Notes: generated from the sequence alone by a model not told the origin. A stretch of 46,850 bases of DNA from Bifidobacterium panos (GCF_012932445.1 NZ_JAAIIJ010000010.1:1-46850), one strand, 5' to 3'; positions 7,905 to 19,380 are shown, counted from the first letter of the stretch. A program made the numbers and translations.

Positions 7905-8007
7905 CTAAAGATTCAGTTATAGCTGAAACTATTTCGCCAATGGACTAAAGATTCAGTTGTGACTGAAACTATGCTGTAGATGCGCTATAGTTTCAGTTAT
8001 AACTGAT
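7905..8007. promoter_or_regulatory. Three palindromic operators at exact 40-bp spacing
   Basis: TTCAGTTATAGCTGAA (7912-7927), TTCAGTTGTGACTGAA (7952-7967) and TTCAGTTATAACTGAT (7992-8007) have centres exactly 40 bp apart. The first two sit in longer direct repeats starting CTAAAG. They lie 45-140 bp before the ATPase start. This is what binding sites for a cooperative dimeric repressor look like. No separate regulator gene is adjacent, so the ATPase itself or a distant protein may bind. Confidence 0.7.
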
Positions 8008-8052
8008 TTTTGTATTGATGGGTAGTCAGATATGTAAGCAAGGTGGGAAGCC

Positions 8053-9330
8053 ATGGTTCAGAAGGCTCAGAAAGTTCAGAAGGCTCAGAAGATCCAGGAG
8101 ACCCAAGAGGTTCCAATGATCCAACGCTCTGAATATCTCGACCAAATCGCGCCCTTCATCGGCAAAAACATCATCAAGGTTCTGGTTGGTGTCAGGCGTT
8201 CCGGCAAATCGACCATCCTCGATCAGCTTCACGAGCGGATGCTTTCGGACGGCGTTCCCGCCGATACCATGCTTCATCTTAAGTTCGAATCCAAGGAATA
8301 CGCGCATATCGCAACGAGCAGCGACCTCATCGAGTATGTGGCCCGGCACGCGCCCGATAAGACCACCAAAACCCGCCCGCTGAGATTGTTCCTCGATGAG
8401 ATTCAGGAAGTCGATGGTTGGGAAAAGGCTCTGCGCTCATTTCTGGTCGATTACCATGCCGACATCTACATCACCGGCTCGAACGCGCATGTGCTTTCCA
8501 GCGACTTGGCCACCTATATTACCGGCCGTTACGTCACGATCAACGTGTTTCCGCTGTCGTTTGCGGAGTTCGCGCCCGCTTGGCGGCAGGCGCAAGGCGG
8601 CGACGATCGCGCCGCGTTCCGGGCTTATGTCACGCAAGGGGGTTTCCCCTTCCAGCATGAACTGAGCTTCGATCAGCAGGCCTCGTTGCACTATCTGGAG
8701 GATCTGTTTTCCACAATCTTGCTCAAGGACGTCATCAAACGCAACAGCATCCGCGATGTGGATTTGTTGGAACGCATCACCCGTTATGCGCTGGAGCAAG
8801 AGGGCCATCTGCTCAACGCGAAGGGGATTTCCGACTTCTTCAAAAGCGAGCGCCGCAAAGTGGCGCAGGAAACGATCGCCAACTATCTCAATGCCGCGCA
8901 GAAGGCTTATGTGCTCTATCGCGTTGGGAGAGAAGACGCGGCTGGCAAGAAAATCCTTGCGTTCAATGAGAAAATATACGTTGTCGATCAGGGGTTGCGT
9001 CAGGCGCTGGGAATAGACAACGTGGCTGGTATCGATCAGGTGCTTGAGGGCATTGTGTGCATGGAGCTGATGAGGCGCGGATATGCGCTGACCGTTGGGA
9101 AAGTCGGGAACGCGGAGGTTGATTTCATCGCGCGCAAGGAGGAGAAGACTGAGTATTATCAGGTTTCTTATCTGGCGGCGGACGAGAGTACGCGTGAGAG
9201 GGAATTTGGCGCTTTGGAGGCGATACAAGACAACTATCCCAAAACGGTGCTGTCGTTGGATGAGTTTCCGTATTCCCGCAACGGGGTGAACGGGGTGAAC
9301 CTTATCGACTGGTTGCTCGGGCGCGTTTAG
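8053..9330 (+). CDS. ATPase of the AAA/DUF4143 family
   Basis: A 425-residue P-loop ATPase: Walker A GVRRSGKST (46-54), Walker B LRLFLDEIQ (110-118), a sensor-like YITGSNAHVL and a C-terminal DUF4143-type nuclease-like domain with AEVDFIARK. Such proteins are common and often multi-copy in bifidobacteria; their job is largely unknown. The first 22 residues are a repetitive VQKAQK-type stretch. The ATG at 8053 has AGGTGGG upstream, but the ATG at 8116 (MIQRSEYLDQ) is an equally possible start. The last ten codons and the following ~40 nt recur at 12919-12985, directly before obg. Confidence 0.82.
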   Translation: MVQKAQKVQKAQKIQETQEVPMIQRSEYLDQIAPFIGKNIIKVLVGVRRSGKSTILDQLHERMLSDGVPADTMLHLKFESKEYAHIATSSDLIEYVARHAPDKTTKTRPLRLFLDEIQEVDGWEKALRSFLVDYHADIYITGSNAHVLSSDLATYITGRYVTINVFPLSFAEFAPAWRQAQGGDDRAAFRAYVTQGGFPFQHELSFDQQASLHYLEDLFSTILLKDVIKRNSIRDVDLLERITRYALEQEGHLLNAKGISDFFKSERRKVAQETIANYLNAAQKAYVLYRVGREDAAGKKILAFNEKIYVVDQGLRQALGIDNVAGIDQVLEGIVCMELMRRGYALTVGKVGNAEVDFIARKEEKTEYYQVSYLAADESTREREFGALEAIQDNYPKTVLSLDEFPYSRNGVNGVNLIDWLLGRV

Positions 9331-9512
9331 TGCGGTAGTGCGGTAGCGGCAGGGCGATTATCGCTTCATACCGCACCGCGAACCAATCCACGCACCCCGC
9401 GAACAAACAGGCAAACAAGCAAGCAAATAAGGTAAGTATACTTAACTTATGTATACTTACCTTAAGTATATTTACCTTAACAAAACTACAGCCAACCGAG
9501 ACAGGAGCGAAC
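9331..9512. promoter_or_regulatory. Intergenic region with inverted-repeat operator array for the second ATPase
   Basis: GGTAAGTATAC (9431-9441) and GTATACTTACC (9451-9461) form a perfect 11-bp inverted repeat. A further GTATATTTACC half-site follows at 9466-9476, 15 bp after the previous one. Just before lies a run of AACA/AGCA repeats. The array ends about 35 bp before the ATPase start, a position fit for repression. The region also holds the CGGTAGCGGC sequence that recurs before obg. Confidence 0.6.
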
Positions 9513-10925
9513 ATGTTCATCGGCCGCGAGCATGAGCTGGAAACCCTTGAGCGCATGTATTCGCGCAACCAATTCGCCATGGTCGTGCTATACGGCCGTC
9601 GCCGCGTGGGCAAAACCGCGCTGATGGATGAGTTCACCAAATCCAAAGACACGCTGTATTTCACGGCATTGCAGCAAAGCGACAAACTCAATCTCGCTGA
9701 TTTCACCCAGGAAGTCGCGCGGTTCTTCGATTTGCCGAACAGCACACCGGCATTTGCGGATTGGCAAAGCGCCCTGAAATACGTGGCCGACCGCGCGCGG
9801 GAACGCAGCAAGCCATTCGTGTTCGTGTTCGATGAGTTCCCCTACGCAACCCAAGCCAACAAGTCGCTTCCGTCCGCCCTGCAAATCGCCATCGACCACG
9901 GCTTCAAAAACACCAATATCCTTATCATTCTTTCGGGCAGCAACGAAAGTTTCATGGAGAGCGAGGTGCTCGGCAGTAAAAGCCCGCTCTATGGCCGCAG
10001 AAGCGCGCAAATCAAACTGAAGCCATTCGACTACCTGGACGCAGCCGAGTTCTTGCCGAATTGCCGACCCGAGGAGCTGGTGAACCATTACGCCACATTC
10101 GGGGGCACCCCCTATTACCTCACTCAACTGGAGAGGCGAAAAGGCTCGTACGAGCGCAACGTGATTAACCTGTGCTTCGACCCGTATGGTCTGCTGCACG
10201 AAGAACCCATGATGCTGCTGCGTGAGGAATTGCGCGACCCGGGCATCTATTATTCGGTGCTGCAAGCCATGTCCAACGGCAACGGCACTCCCAAGGCGAT
10301 TGCCGAACATGCGGGGGTCGACCAAAACGCCATCAGCGCATATCTCAAAACCTTGGAAGGCTTGGGATTGGCGGAACGCCGCGTGCCTTTTGGCGACAAT
10401 CCGTCGAAGTCGCGCAAGGGCATGTGGGTGATTGCCGACCCGTTCTTTTCCTACTGGTATCGTTTCGTGGGGCCGAATGCCGGGCCCATCGAAAGCGGCA
10501 AAGGCGAAGTGGCGGCGCGGCAACTGGCGTTCGGCGAGGCGTTCTCCACGTATGTGGGCAAGCAGTTCGAGACCGTGTGCATGCAATGGGTCAAACGGGT
10601 TAACGGCACCGACAAACTGCCGCTGCTGGCCACTCATTTTGGGCAGTGGTGGGGCACCAATCCGCTCAAAAAAGAGCAGACGGACATCGACATCGTTGCG
10701 GCTGACCAGTCCTCCAAAGCCTTGCTGCTTGGGGAATGCAAGTGGCGCAACACATTCGATGAGACCGAAGCGGTGGAGGCGCTGCTTGCAAGGGTTGGCC
10801 TTATTGCGGGGTATCGCACGACGCATCTGATGTTTTTCAGCAAGCGGCCGGTGCGCGAGGCGACGAGACGCAAATATGCGGGGCGGGTCGAGTTCGTCTC
10901 GGCTGCGGACATCTATGAGCGGTAG
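9513..10925 (+). CDS. AAA ATPase of the ATPase_2/DUF234 type
   Basis: A 470-residue P-loop ATPase starting MFIGREHELETL. Walker A is GRRRVGKT (28-35), Walker B FVFVFDEFP (102-110), and a sensor motif LSGSN follows. A winged-helix-like middle section (AEHAGVDQNAISAYLKTLE) precedes a C-terminal DUF234 region with DIDIVAADQ and LLLGECKW, which looks like a restriction-nuclease fold motif. Function is unknown; such genes often sit in variable regions. AGGAG precedes the start at good spacing. The stop codon lies inside a sequence shared with the obg upstream region, suggesting the gene was spliced in there. Confidence 0.82.
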   Translation: MFIGREHELETLERMYSRNQFAMVVLYGRRRVGKTALMDEFTKSKDTLYFTALQQSDKLNLADFTQEVARFFDLPNSTPAFADWQSALKYVADRARERSKPFVFVFDEFPYATQANKSLPSALQIAIDHGFKNTNILIILSGSNESFMESEVLGSKSPLYGRRSAQIKLKPFDYLDAAEFLPNCRPEELVNHYATFGGTPYYLTQLERRKGSYERNVINLCFDPYGLLHEEPMMLLREELRDPGIYYSVLQAMSNGNGTPKAIAEHAGVDQNAISAYLKTLEGLGLAERRVPFGDNPSKSRKGMWVIADPFFSYWYRFVGPNAGPIESGKGEVAARQLAFGEAFSTYVGKQFETVCMQWVKRVNGTDKLPLLATHFGQWWGTNPLKKEQTDIDIVAADQSSKALLLGECKWRNTFDETEAVEALLARVGLIAGYRTTHLMFFSKRPVREATRRKYAGRVEFVSAADIYER

Positions 10926-11008
10926 CGGCGGGGCGATAAGGTGGCTCTATGAGTGATTTTGTGGATCGAGTGACTGCCTATATGTCCACAAATGGTGCGA
11001 AAAAATGA
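10921..11008 (+). pseudogene. Duplicated 5' end of obg (promoter-proximal fragment)
   Basis: From GGTAGCGGCGG (10921) to about 10973 the sequence is nearly identical to 12969-13020, including the obg ribosome binding site and the first eight codons (MSDFVDRV). After that the match stops, and the frame ends at a TGA at 11006-11008 after 19 codons. This is the left boundary scar of the DprA-phosphoribosyltransferase insert. Confidence 0.8.
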
Positions 11009-11097
11009 ATAATATGTCGGTTTCCGCGCGCTCTGCTTACACTGGGTAGTGGTGTGGGGCGTCGAGTAATGGCAAATCGGAATGATGGAGGTGCGCT
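11009..11097 (+). promoter_or_regulatory. Likely promoter region of the dprA-like operon
   Basis: A TACACT -10-like box lies at 11038-11043 with a weak TGTCGG 17 bp upstream, and GGAGG stands a few bases before the ATG at 11098. The region is unlike the surrounding repeats and probably came in with the insert. Confidence 0.3.
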
Positions 11098-12102
11098 ATG
11101 GATCATGTTGAACTTATGCGCGAGAACTCCGCGCTGGTTGCTCTGCTCAGGACCTGTGAGAAACCGGACACTTGGACTTCCATCGCCAATGATTGTGTGC
11201 TCGAAGGCAGTGCCGAGCGCATGCTTCTGCATAAGATCGACCCCGCATCCTGCCCGTTGTTGCGCGATGACGTCGATGGTGACGACATGCAGGGCACGTT
11301 GCTGGATGATGTCGGGTTAAGTTCCGGGCAGATTAAAGCGTTGAAAGACGCTTGGGCTGAGGCCGGGAAGGATCTTGAGGCGTGGCAAAGCCAAGGCCTT
11401 GATTTCGTGTCGGTGTTCGACCCGAGGTTCCCCGAACGCCTGCGCGCCACCATTGACGTGCCGCCGTTCCTGTTTGCCAGCGGTGAGTTGAGGCCTGACG
11501 ATTTGGGTGTCAGCGTCGTCGGCTCGCGCCACTGCACGCCCGAAGGCGCAAGTTTCGCCGTGGGTTGCGCCCACATGCTGGTCGAGCGTGGGCTGACCGT
11601 CATCGCTGGTCTGGCCAAGGGCATCGACACCTTCGCCCACCAGACCGCGCTGAATGATGGGGGCCGCACCGTGGCGTTCATCGGCACCGGTATCGACCGG
11701 CAATACCCGGCCGAGAACCGTGACCTGCAGCATGAGATCGAGGAACGCGGACTGGTGCTCTCGCAGTTCTGGCCCGGCTCCCAGCCAACCAAGCAGTCGT
11801 TCCCGATGCGCAACGCTTTGATGTCCGGCTACGGCGTCGCCACGATCATCGCGGATGCCGGCGAACACTCCGGCACGCGAGCCCAAGCTCGTCAAGCCCA
11901 GCGCCACGGCCGTCCTATCATCATCAATCGCATGGTTTTGAGCAAGGCCCGGTGGGCGCGGGATCTGGCAGGCAGGCCCGGCGTGCATATCGTCGATAAC
12001 GTGGCGGATGCCAGTAGCGCGCTGGATGGGATTTTCTTCGTCAATGACAACGTGGATGGGCTCATTGAGGCCGTGCTTGCCGAGGATCCGGCCACGGTAT
12101 GA
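11098..12102 (+). CDS. DprA/Smf-like Rossmann-fold (SLOG) protein
   Basis: 334 residues. The N-terminal ~90 residues are helical and unlike standard DprA. A DprA/Smf Rossmann domain follows: SVVGSR (139-144), GLAKGIDTFAH (171-181), a GTGID turn with YPAEN (203-207), FPMRN (235-239) and HSGT (257-260). DprA loads RecA on incoming single-stranded DNA. Here the gene overlaps a phosphoribosyltransferase gene by four bases (ATGA), is not beside recombination genes and lies in a recent insert. A nucleotide-linked defence or signalling role is therefore as likely as transformation. Comparative genomics has linked SLOG proteins to nucleotide-centred conflict systems. Function is unproven. Confidence 0.75.
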   Translation: MDHVELMRENSALVALLRTCEKPDTWTSIANDCVLEGSAERMLLHKIDPASCPLLRDDVDGDDMQGTLLDDVGLSSGQIKALKDAWAEAGKDLEAWQSQGLDFVSVFDPRFPERLRATIDVPPFLFASGELRPDDLGVSVVGSRHCTPEGASFAVGCAHMLVERGLTVIAGLAKGIDTFAHQTALNDGGRTVAFIGTGIDRQYPAENRDLQHEIEERGLVLSQFWPGSQPTKQSFPMRNALMSGYGVATIIADAGEHSGTRAQARQAQRHGRPIIINRMVLSKARWARDLAGRPGVHIVDNVADASSALDGIFFVNDNVDGLIEAVLAEDPATV

Positions 12103-12923
12103 GTGCTCCGCAGCATGTGAGCAACAATCGCCGGCTGGAACTCGCGAAGGCCGAACGCATGGGCAGTTACGCGCGTGGCGTCATTTACCACAGCAAGTTC
12201 GGGCATGTCTGCTCTGTGTGCGCAGGTCCCAAGAAGGCGGAGTATGAACTGTGCGCGGCATGCGATGACGAGGCAAGGCAAGCCTCCTCACTGCCGTCTG
12301 GTGGCTTCGCTCTTGCCGATGGCGTCCGGTTTGGCCATTACGCCTATAAGGGTGAGCAGATGTACCGTGTCATGCAGGGTTATAAGAGTGCCGCCGATCC
12401 TGCTGCGAGCGACTATCAGACGGATGTCAAGTACATCGCCGCCGACGCGCTGGTCGTACATTACTCATGCATAAAGCGTTTCGCCGGCAGTATGCCAACC
12501 GCGTGGGCCACTATTCCCTCCACCCAATCCAGCCGCAATTACGGGAAGCCTCATGTCCTGACCAATTTGGTCAGGCCGTTCATGGCTCGGCTGGGAATCC
12601 CACAGCTTCGCTTGACTGCAAACACTGATAAAGCACATAACCGAATCAATCCACAGGTGTTCTCGCTATCGTCCGAATCGCAGCAGTTGAATCTCGCGCA
12701 CGTTTTGCTAATCGAGGATTCGTGGACCAGCGGCGCGACGGTTCAATCGGCCGTGGCAATGCTGCGCGGCCATGGTGCGGCGCGTATCACCGTGTATTGC
12801 ATCGCCCGAATCATCGATTTGGATTGGATCGAAGGCAATCTTGGCTCGGATGTCGCCAATGGCTTCCGGCATCTGGAGTACCGGGATTGTTGCCCTTGGC
12901 TTCTGTGCCAGCATCCAGTGTGA
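12099..12923 (+). CDS. ComF-like phosphoribosyltransferase with zinc-finger N-terminus
   Basis: 274 residues. Four cysteines in two pairs (CSVC 38-41, CAAC 52-55) form a likely zinc ribbon as in ComF. The PRPP-binding loop of type I phosphoribosyltransferases is clear: VLLIEDSWTSGATV (202-215). It starts inside the stop codon of the dprA-like gene, so the two are translationally coupled. The stop codon falls at the junction with an ATPase-gene remnant, so the very C-terminus could have been altered by the insertion. It could transfer or sense phosphoribosyl groups, or be a competence-type ComF; the substrate cannot be told. Confidence 0.75.
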   Translation: MSAPQHVSNNRRLELAKAERMGSYARGVIYHSKFGHVCSVCAGPKKAEYELCAACDDEARQASSLPSGGFALADGVRFGHYAYKGEQMYRVMQGYKSAADPAASDYQTDVKYIAADALVVHYSCIKRFAGSMPTAWATIPSTQSSRNYGKPHVLTNLVRPFMARLGIPQLRLTANTDKAHNRINPQVFSLSSESQQLNLAHVLLIEDSWTSGATVQSAVAMLRGHGAARITVYCIARIIDLDWIEGNLGSDVANGFRHLEYRDCCPWLLCQHPV

Positions 12924-12985
12924 ACCGAGTTGACTGGTTGCTCGGGGGCGTTTAGCGCGTTTAGCGCGGTAGCGGCGGGGCGATA
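12919..12985 (+). pseudogene. Remnant of a DUF4143 ATPase gene tail before obg
   Basis: GTGAAC, then GACTGGTTGCTCGGG and GTTTAG, match the last codons of the ATPase ending at 9330. The translated ends are VNRVDWLLGGV here and VNLIDWLLGRV there. The following CGGTAGCGGCGGGGCGATAA matches 9340-9360. This indicates that obg originally stood directly behind such an ATPase gene and that later inserts separated them. Confidence 0.75.
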
Positions 12986-12986
12986 A

Positions 12987-15826
<2,840 letters not shown>

Positions 15827-15854
15827 CCGGCCCCGCCGCATATCGACGGGGAAA

Positions 15855-16931
15855 TCAAGAAAGATAGTCACGAACAATGCCGATAAACTGTTTGACATTC
15901 GTTGAATAATTCGGATACGCAATTTCCAATTGCTTCGAATCGCGGGCATACACCAGCACGACATTGTCATACGGACATTCCTCAGACTCTTGCCCCATCA
16001 GGCTCGCTTCGATCCGGTGCTCGTAAACACTGTATTGGCTCATTGCGTCGAGTAGTTGTCGCTGTCCGTACGATTCGATGTCGAGATCCTGATTGCTTCT
16101 TGAAAGCTTGAGCAGGAAAAGCTCCTTATCGCTGTTCTGTTTGGTCTCGATGGGCAAAACACTATCGGTTGCTTGCTGTAAATCGTCAAGTAGCTGCTTG
16201 GCGCAATCGAGTGAACGTAGTTGTGCCCGCAGATCATGTTGATTGTCCGTGAATCCCGGAACTGGCGACGTGTGTTCTTCCAAAGCGAACAAACTGGAGA
16301 CGATTTTGAAAAAGCACAGTCTTTCCGCCTCTTGCTCATCGTTGACCCGGTTTGTTTCCATACTTTTGTATTCCGCGCCATAAATTTCGCCGGCGGCTTC
16401 CACTGCTGTGGACCAGTAATGCTGCAGTTTTGTGCGTATCTGGATTTCGATGTGATATGAGCCTTCCGGCGTTTCATTATTGGTGAGCAAGTGGTATGAC
16501 CGATATCCGCTTTCCCTGGGGGTGTCAATGTAGTTTTTCTCGCCGTCGCTGCCTTTCAATATGAGACGAGCTTTCAGTGTATCTGCGGCTTGATGGACTT
16601 GCTCAACGGTTTCGAGAATAAGTCGGCATCCACCGATATCGTCCAACTCCCCGAGTTTGAAATTCGCTTCAGGACGTTGGACTTTTGCAACGATTGACGC
16701 CAAGCGCTTGAGGCGGTATGTGGCCACTGAATTCTCAAACTTGTGTGAACATGCCAAAACTTGTGTGAAGCATTGCTCCGTAGCACCTAGATGCTGAGCG
16801 CGCCACTGTTGAGCGGTGATCAAGGCCTGTTGATAAGCATCGGCTTCCGCAGCCGGACCGGCACGCAGAACACGGCCTGCTTTTGTGGCGAGAGTGCGAC
16901 TGATATGCTGGGCCATACCGTCTGTAGTCAT
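15855..16931 (-). CDS. RelA/SpoT-domain protein, probable toxSAS-type toxin
   Basis: 358 residues with a single RelA/SpoT nucleotidyltransferase domain and no HD hydrolase, TGS or ACT domain. Motifs are DDIGGCRLIL (97-106), YIDTPRESGYRSYHLL (134-149) and the catalytic-glutamate motif EIQIRT (162-167) followed by QHYWSTAVEAAGE. The C-terminal half is mostly helical. Such proteins make (p)ppGpp-like alarmones or, as toxSAS toxins, pyrophosphorylate tRNA ends. The divergent neighbour, 42 bp away, has a Panacea domain, known as an antitoxin for toxSAS proteins, so a toxin role is favoured. No clear ribosome binding site precedes the ATG at 16931; the ATG at 16916 is an alternative start. Confidence 0.78.
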   Translation of the reverse strand: MTTDGMAQHISRTLATKAGRVLRAGPAAEADAYQQALITAQQWRAQHLGATEQCFTQVLACSHKFENSVATYRLKRLASIVAKVQRPEANFKLGELDDIGGCRLILETVEQVHQAADTLKARLILKGSDGEKNYIDTPRESGYRSYHLLTNNETPEGSYHIEIQIRTKLQHYWSTAVEAAGEIYGAEYKSMETNRVNDEQEAERLCFFKIVSSLFALEEHTSPVPGFTDNQHDLRAQLRSLDCAKQLLDDLQQATDSVLPIETKQNSDKELFLLKLSRSNQDLDIESYGQRQLLDAMSQYSVYEHRIEASLMGQESEECPYDNVVLVYARDSKQLEIAYPNYSTNVKQFIGIVRDYLS

Positions 16932-16973
16932 GGAAGATTAGTATACTTTGCGCCGGCAGAAAGGGGGATAGCA
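16932..16973. promoter_or_regulatory. Shared intergenic control region with AGTATACT dyad
   Basis: Only 42 bp separate the two divergent starts. A perfect palindrome AGTATACT (16940-16947) lies near the minus-strand start and contains a TATACT -10-like box on both strands. AAGGGGG is the ribosome binding site for the plus gene. A dyad here would let one repressor control both genes. Confidence 0.45.
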
Positions 16974-17426
16974 ATGGCAAATATTGCTGATGTCGCAGTG
17001 TATATTCTGAAGAATTACGGCTCTACGACCACGATGAAACTGCAAAAATTGGCCTATTACTCGCAAGCGGAGTCTTTGTCACGTCATGCTCGTCCCCTTT
17101 TTGACGAGGATTTTCAGGCATGGAGAGGCGGTCCGGTTTGTTCCGAGCTGTATGCCTTGCACAAGGGCAAGTTCATCATCCGAGCAAATGAGATCGCGCT
17201 GCCTTCTGGGCAGATCAACCTGACCGTCGAGGAACAGCAGACCATAGACAGGGTGTGCTCCAAATTGTTCGCTTGCACAGGCAACGAACTCAGTCGGCGT
17301 ACTCACCGCGAAAAACCGTGGATTGATGCACGCGGCGGGTTGGCGCCAGCTGCAACATGCAGAACAGTCATCAGCAAGGAAGCGATTCGAGATTTCTATC
17401 AAGACAATCCTGTGATTGCTGAATAA
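16974..17426 (+). CDS. Panacea/DUF4065-domain protein, probable PanA-like antitoxin
   Basis: 150 residues matching the Panacea (DUF4065, SocA-like) pattern: [20 protein letters not shown] (22-31), then [15 protein letters not shown] (41-55). This domain neutralises many unrelated toxins, including toxSAS enzymes, in two-gene systems. Here it is divergent from a RelA/SpoT-domain gene instead of being in the usual same-strand operon. AAGGGGGATAGCA before the ATG is a strong ribosome binding site. After the stop the sequence AAGCTGAATAAGCTGAA repeats, then a terminator follows. Confidence 0.8.
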   Translation: MANIADVAVYILKNYGSTTTMKLQKLAYYSQAESLSRHARPLFDEDFQAWRGGPVCSELYALHKGKFIIRANEIALPSGQINLTVEEQQTIDRVCSKLFACTGNELSRRTHREKPWIDARGGLAPAATCRTVISKEAIRDFYQDNPVIAE

Positions 17427-17497
17427 GCTGAATAAGCTGAACAGGCTGAATGAAATCGAATCGAAATGGGGAATTGCGGCAAGAGCGCAATACATGA

Positions 17498-17537
17498 GGC
17501 GGGTCATTCGGGTTTTCCGAAGGCCCGCCATTTTTGT
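17498..17537 (+). terminator. Rho-independent terminator after the PanA-like gene
   Basis: GGCGGG and TTCGG pair with CCGAA and CCCGCC around a TTTT-type loop, followed by ATTTTTG. It ends the antitoxin transcript and separates it from the aminotransferase gene. Confidence 0.75.
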
Positions 17538-17646
17538 CATTCAGTGTGACCATTCAGTGACATCATCCCGTTCGCCACAGCCAAAACATGTTTGTGGCGA
17601 CATGTTGGTGTCGTCACGGGGCGGCAATAGCATGAGAGGCATGAGC

Positions 17647-18855
17647 ATGGCTGATTGGCAGATATTGTCCGAACGCATCAATCACGTGACGCCGAGCGCC
17701 ACTCTCGCCGTCGATTCCAAGGCCAAAGCCATGAAGGCCGCCGGCCTCGACGTCATCGGGTTCGGCGCCGGCGAACCGAACTTCCCCACCCCCGCAAACG
17801 TGGTCGAAGCCGCCGCCGAAGCCTGCCGCGACCCGAAGAACTACAAATACACCCCCACGCCCGGCTTGCCCGAACTGCGCCAGGCCATCGCCGACAAAGT
17901 CAAACGCGACTCCGGCTACGAGGTGGCCGCAAGCCAGGTGGTCGTCACCAACGGCGGCAAACAAGCCGTCTATTCAACATTCCAAATCCTGCTCAACGAC
18001 GACGACGAAGTCATCATCCCCGCGCCGTATTGGACCAGCTACCCGGAGGCCGTGAAACTCGCCGGCGGCAAGCCCGTCGAAGTGTTCGCCGGAGCCGACC
18101 GCCGCTTCGAGCCGAGCATCGAGGCCATCGAAGCCGCCCGCACCGAACGCACCAAGGCGATCATCGTCACTTCGCCGAACAACCCCACCGGCGCGGTGTG
18201 GAGCGAACAAACCATCAAAGCAATCGGCGAATGGGCGCTCGCGCACCACATCTGGGTGATCAGCGACGAAATCTACGAACACCTGAACTACGACGACGCC
18301 CGCACCACCTACATCGGCGCCGCCGTGCCCGAACTGCGCGACCAACTCATCGTCTTGAACGGCGTGGCGAAAACCTACGCCATGCCCGGCTGGCGTGTCG
18401 GCTGGCTCGTCGCGCCCGAGCTGGTGGCCAAGGCGGCGGCCAAACTGCAAGGGCACATGACATCCAACGTGGCCAACGTTTCGCAACGCGCCGCGCTCGC
18501 CGCCGTGTCCGGCCCGCTGGACGAGGTGCATCGCATGCGCGAGGCCTTCGACGTGCGCCGCCGCGCCATCGTGGCCGCGCTCAACGACATCGAGGGCGTG
18601 AACTGCCCGACCCCCACCGGCGCGTTCTACGCCTTCGCGGACATCACCGCGTTGCTGGGCAAGCCGCTTGGGCCGAACGGTACCGTTTCGCGCACTTCAA
18701 GCGAGTTCGCCGCCGCGCTGCTCGAAGAAGCGCACGTCGCCGCCGTGCCCGGCGAGGCGTTCGGCGCGCCCGGATACTTGCGTTTTTCCTACGCGCTGGC
18801 CGACGATCAGCTCGCCGAAGGCATGCGCCGCATGAAGGCCTACGTCGAGGCCTGA
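17647..18855 (+). CDS. aspC: Class I pyridoxal-phosphate aminotransferase (aspartate aminotransferase-like)
   Basis: Transfers amino groups between amino and oxo acids, most likely aspartate and 2-oxoglutarate. 402 residues from the ATG at 17647, chosen because GAGAGG lies 7 nt upstream; in-frame ATGs at 17632 and 17641 are alternatives. Motifs: [31 protein letters not shown], the SDEIYEHL aspartate/tyrosine pair and the PLP lysine in [17 protein letters not shown] direct repeat CATTCAGTG lies near 17538-17562. It stands alone before tRNA-Trp. Confidence 0.9.
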   Translation: MADWQILSERINHVTPSATLAVDSKAKAMKAAGLDVIGFGAGEPNFPTPANVVEAAAEACRDPKNYKYTPTPGLPELRQAIADKVKRDSGYEVAASQVVVTNGGKQAVYSTFQILLNDDDEVIIPAPYWTSYPEAVKLAGGKPVEVFAGADRRFEPSIEAIEAARTERTKAIIVTSPNNPTGAVWSEQTIKAIGEWALAHHIWVISDEIYEHLNYDDARTTYIGAAVPELRDQLIVLNGVAKTYAMPGWRVGWLVAPELVAKAAAKLQGHMTSNVANVSQRAALAAVSGPLDEVHRMREAFDVRRRAIVAALNDIEGVNCPTPTGAFYAFADITALLGKPLGPNGTVSRTSSEFAAALLEEAHVAAVPGEAFGAPGYLRFSYALADDQLAEGMRRMKAYVEA

Positions 18856-18978
18856 CCCACCGCGCGTCGTCCCCGCTTGTCGAAATCGCGGCCTGCTGGT
18901 AAGGTATCGCCTTGGCGGTTTTCGTCATGGCGAAGCGCTCCCTCGCGTGAGGGAAACAAGCCGAGACGAAGTTCACCT

Positions 18979-19054
18979 AGGGATGTGGCGCAATTGGTAG
19001 CGCAACGGTCTCCAAAACCGTAGGTTGTGGGTTCGAGTCCCGCCGTCCCTGCCA
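18979..19054 (+). tRNA. tRNA-Trp (anticodon CCA)
   Basis: Full cloverleaf. The acceptor AGGGATG pairs with CGTCCCT (one G-U). The anticodon stem ACGGT/ACCGT encloses CTCCAAA with anticodon CCA. The T-arm loop is GTTCGAGTC. Discriminator G and an encoded CCA (19052-19054) complete it. It precedes secE by 35 bp, an arrangement usual in actinobacteria. Confidence 0.95.
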
Positions 19055-19089
19055 AGTTGTGATGAGCACCTGCAAACGTAAGGATGGAT

Positions 19090-19317
19090 ATGGCGAAGGC
19101 AAGCAAAAGCGAGAAGGCCGTCAAGCCCAACGTGTTCATGCGCATCGGTCTGTTCATCAAGCAGATCATCGATGAGTTGCGCAAGGTTGTCACCCCGACG
19201 GCCAAGGAGCTGTTTCTCTGGTCGCTGGCTGTGTTCATTTTCGTACTATTGCTGATGGCGTTCGTCACGGGCATGGATTTCGGCTTGAGCAAGCTCGTGC
19301 TGTGGGTGTTCGGCTGA
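19090..19317 (+). CDS. secE: Preprotein translocase subunit SecE
   Basis: Essential small subunit of the SecYEG channel. 75 residues: a lysine-rich cytoplasmic start, the amphipathic FIKQIIDELRKVVTPTAKEL motif and one transmembrane helix (WSLAVFIFVLLLMAFVTG). The ATG at 19090 is preferred over 19084 because AAGGA then sits at correct spacing. nusG follows 63 nt later, the standard secE-nusG pair. Confidence 0.94.
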   Translation: MAKASKSEKAVKPNVFMRIGLFIKQIIDELRKVVTPTAKELFLWSLAVFIFVLLLMAFVTGMDFGLSKLVLWVFG

Positions 19318-19380
19318 TTGCCGCGCGGCTCAATGCTGATCGAACTGTGAACCTAGTGTGAACCTAAAGGTGAATAACGC

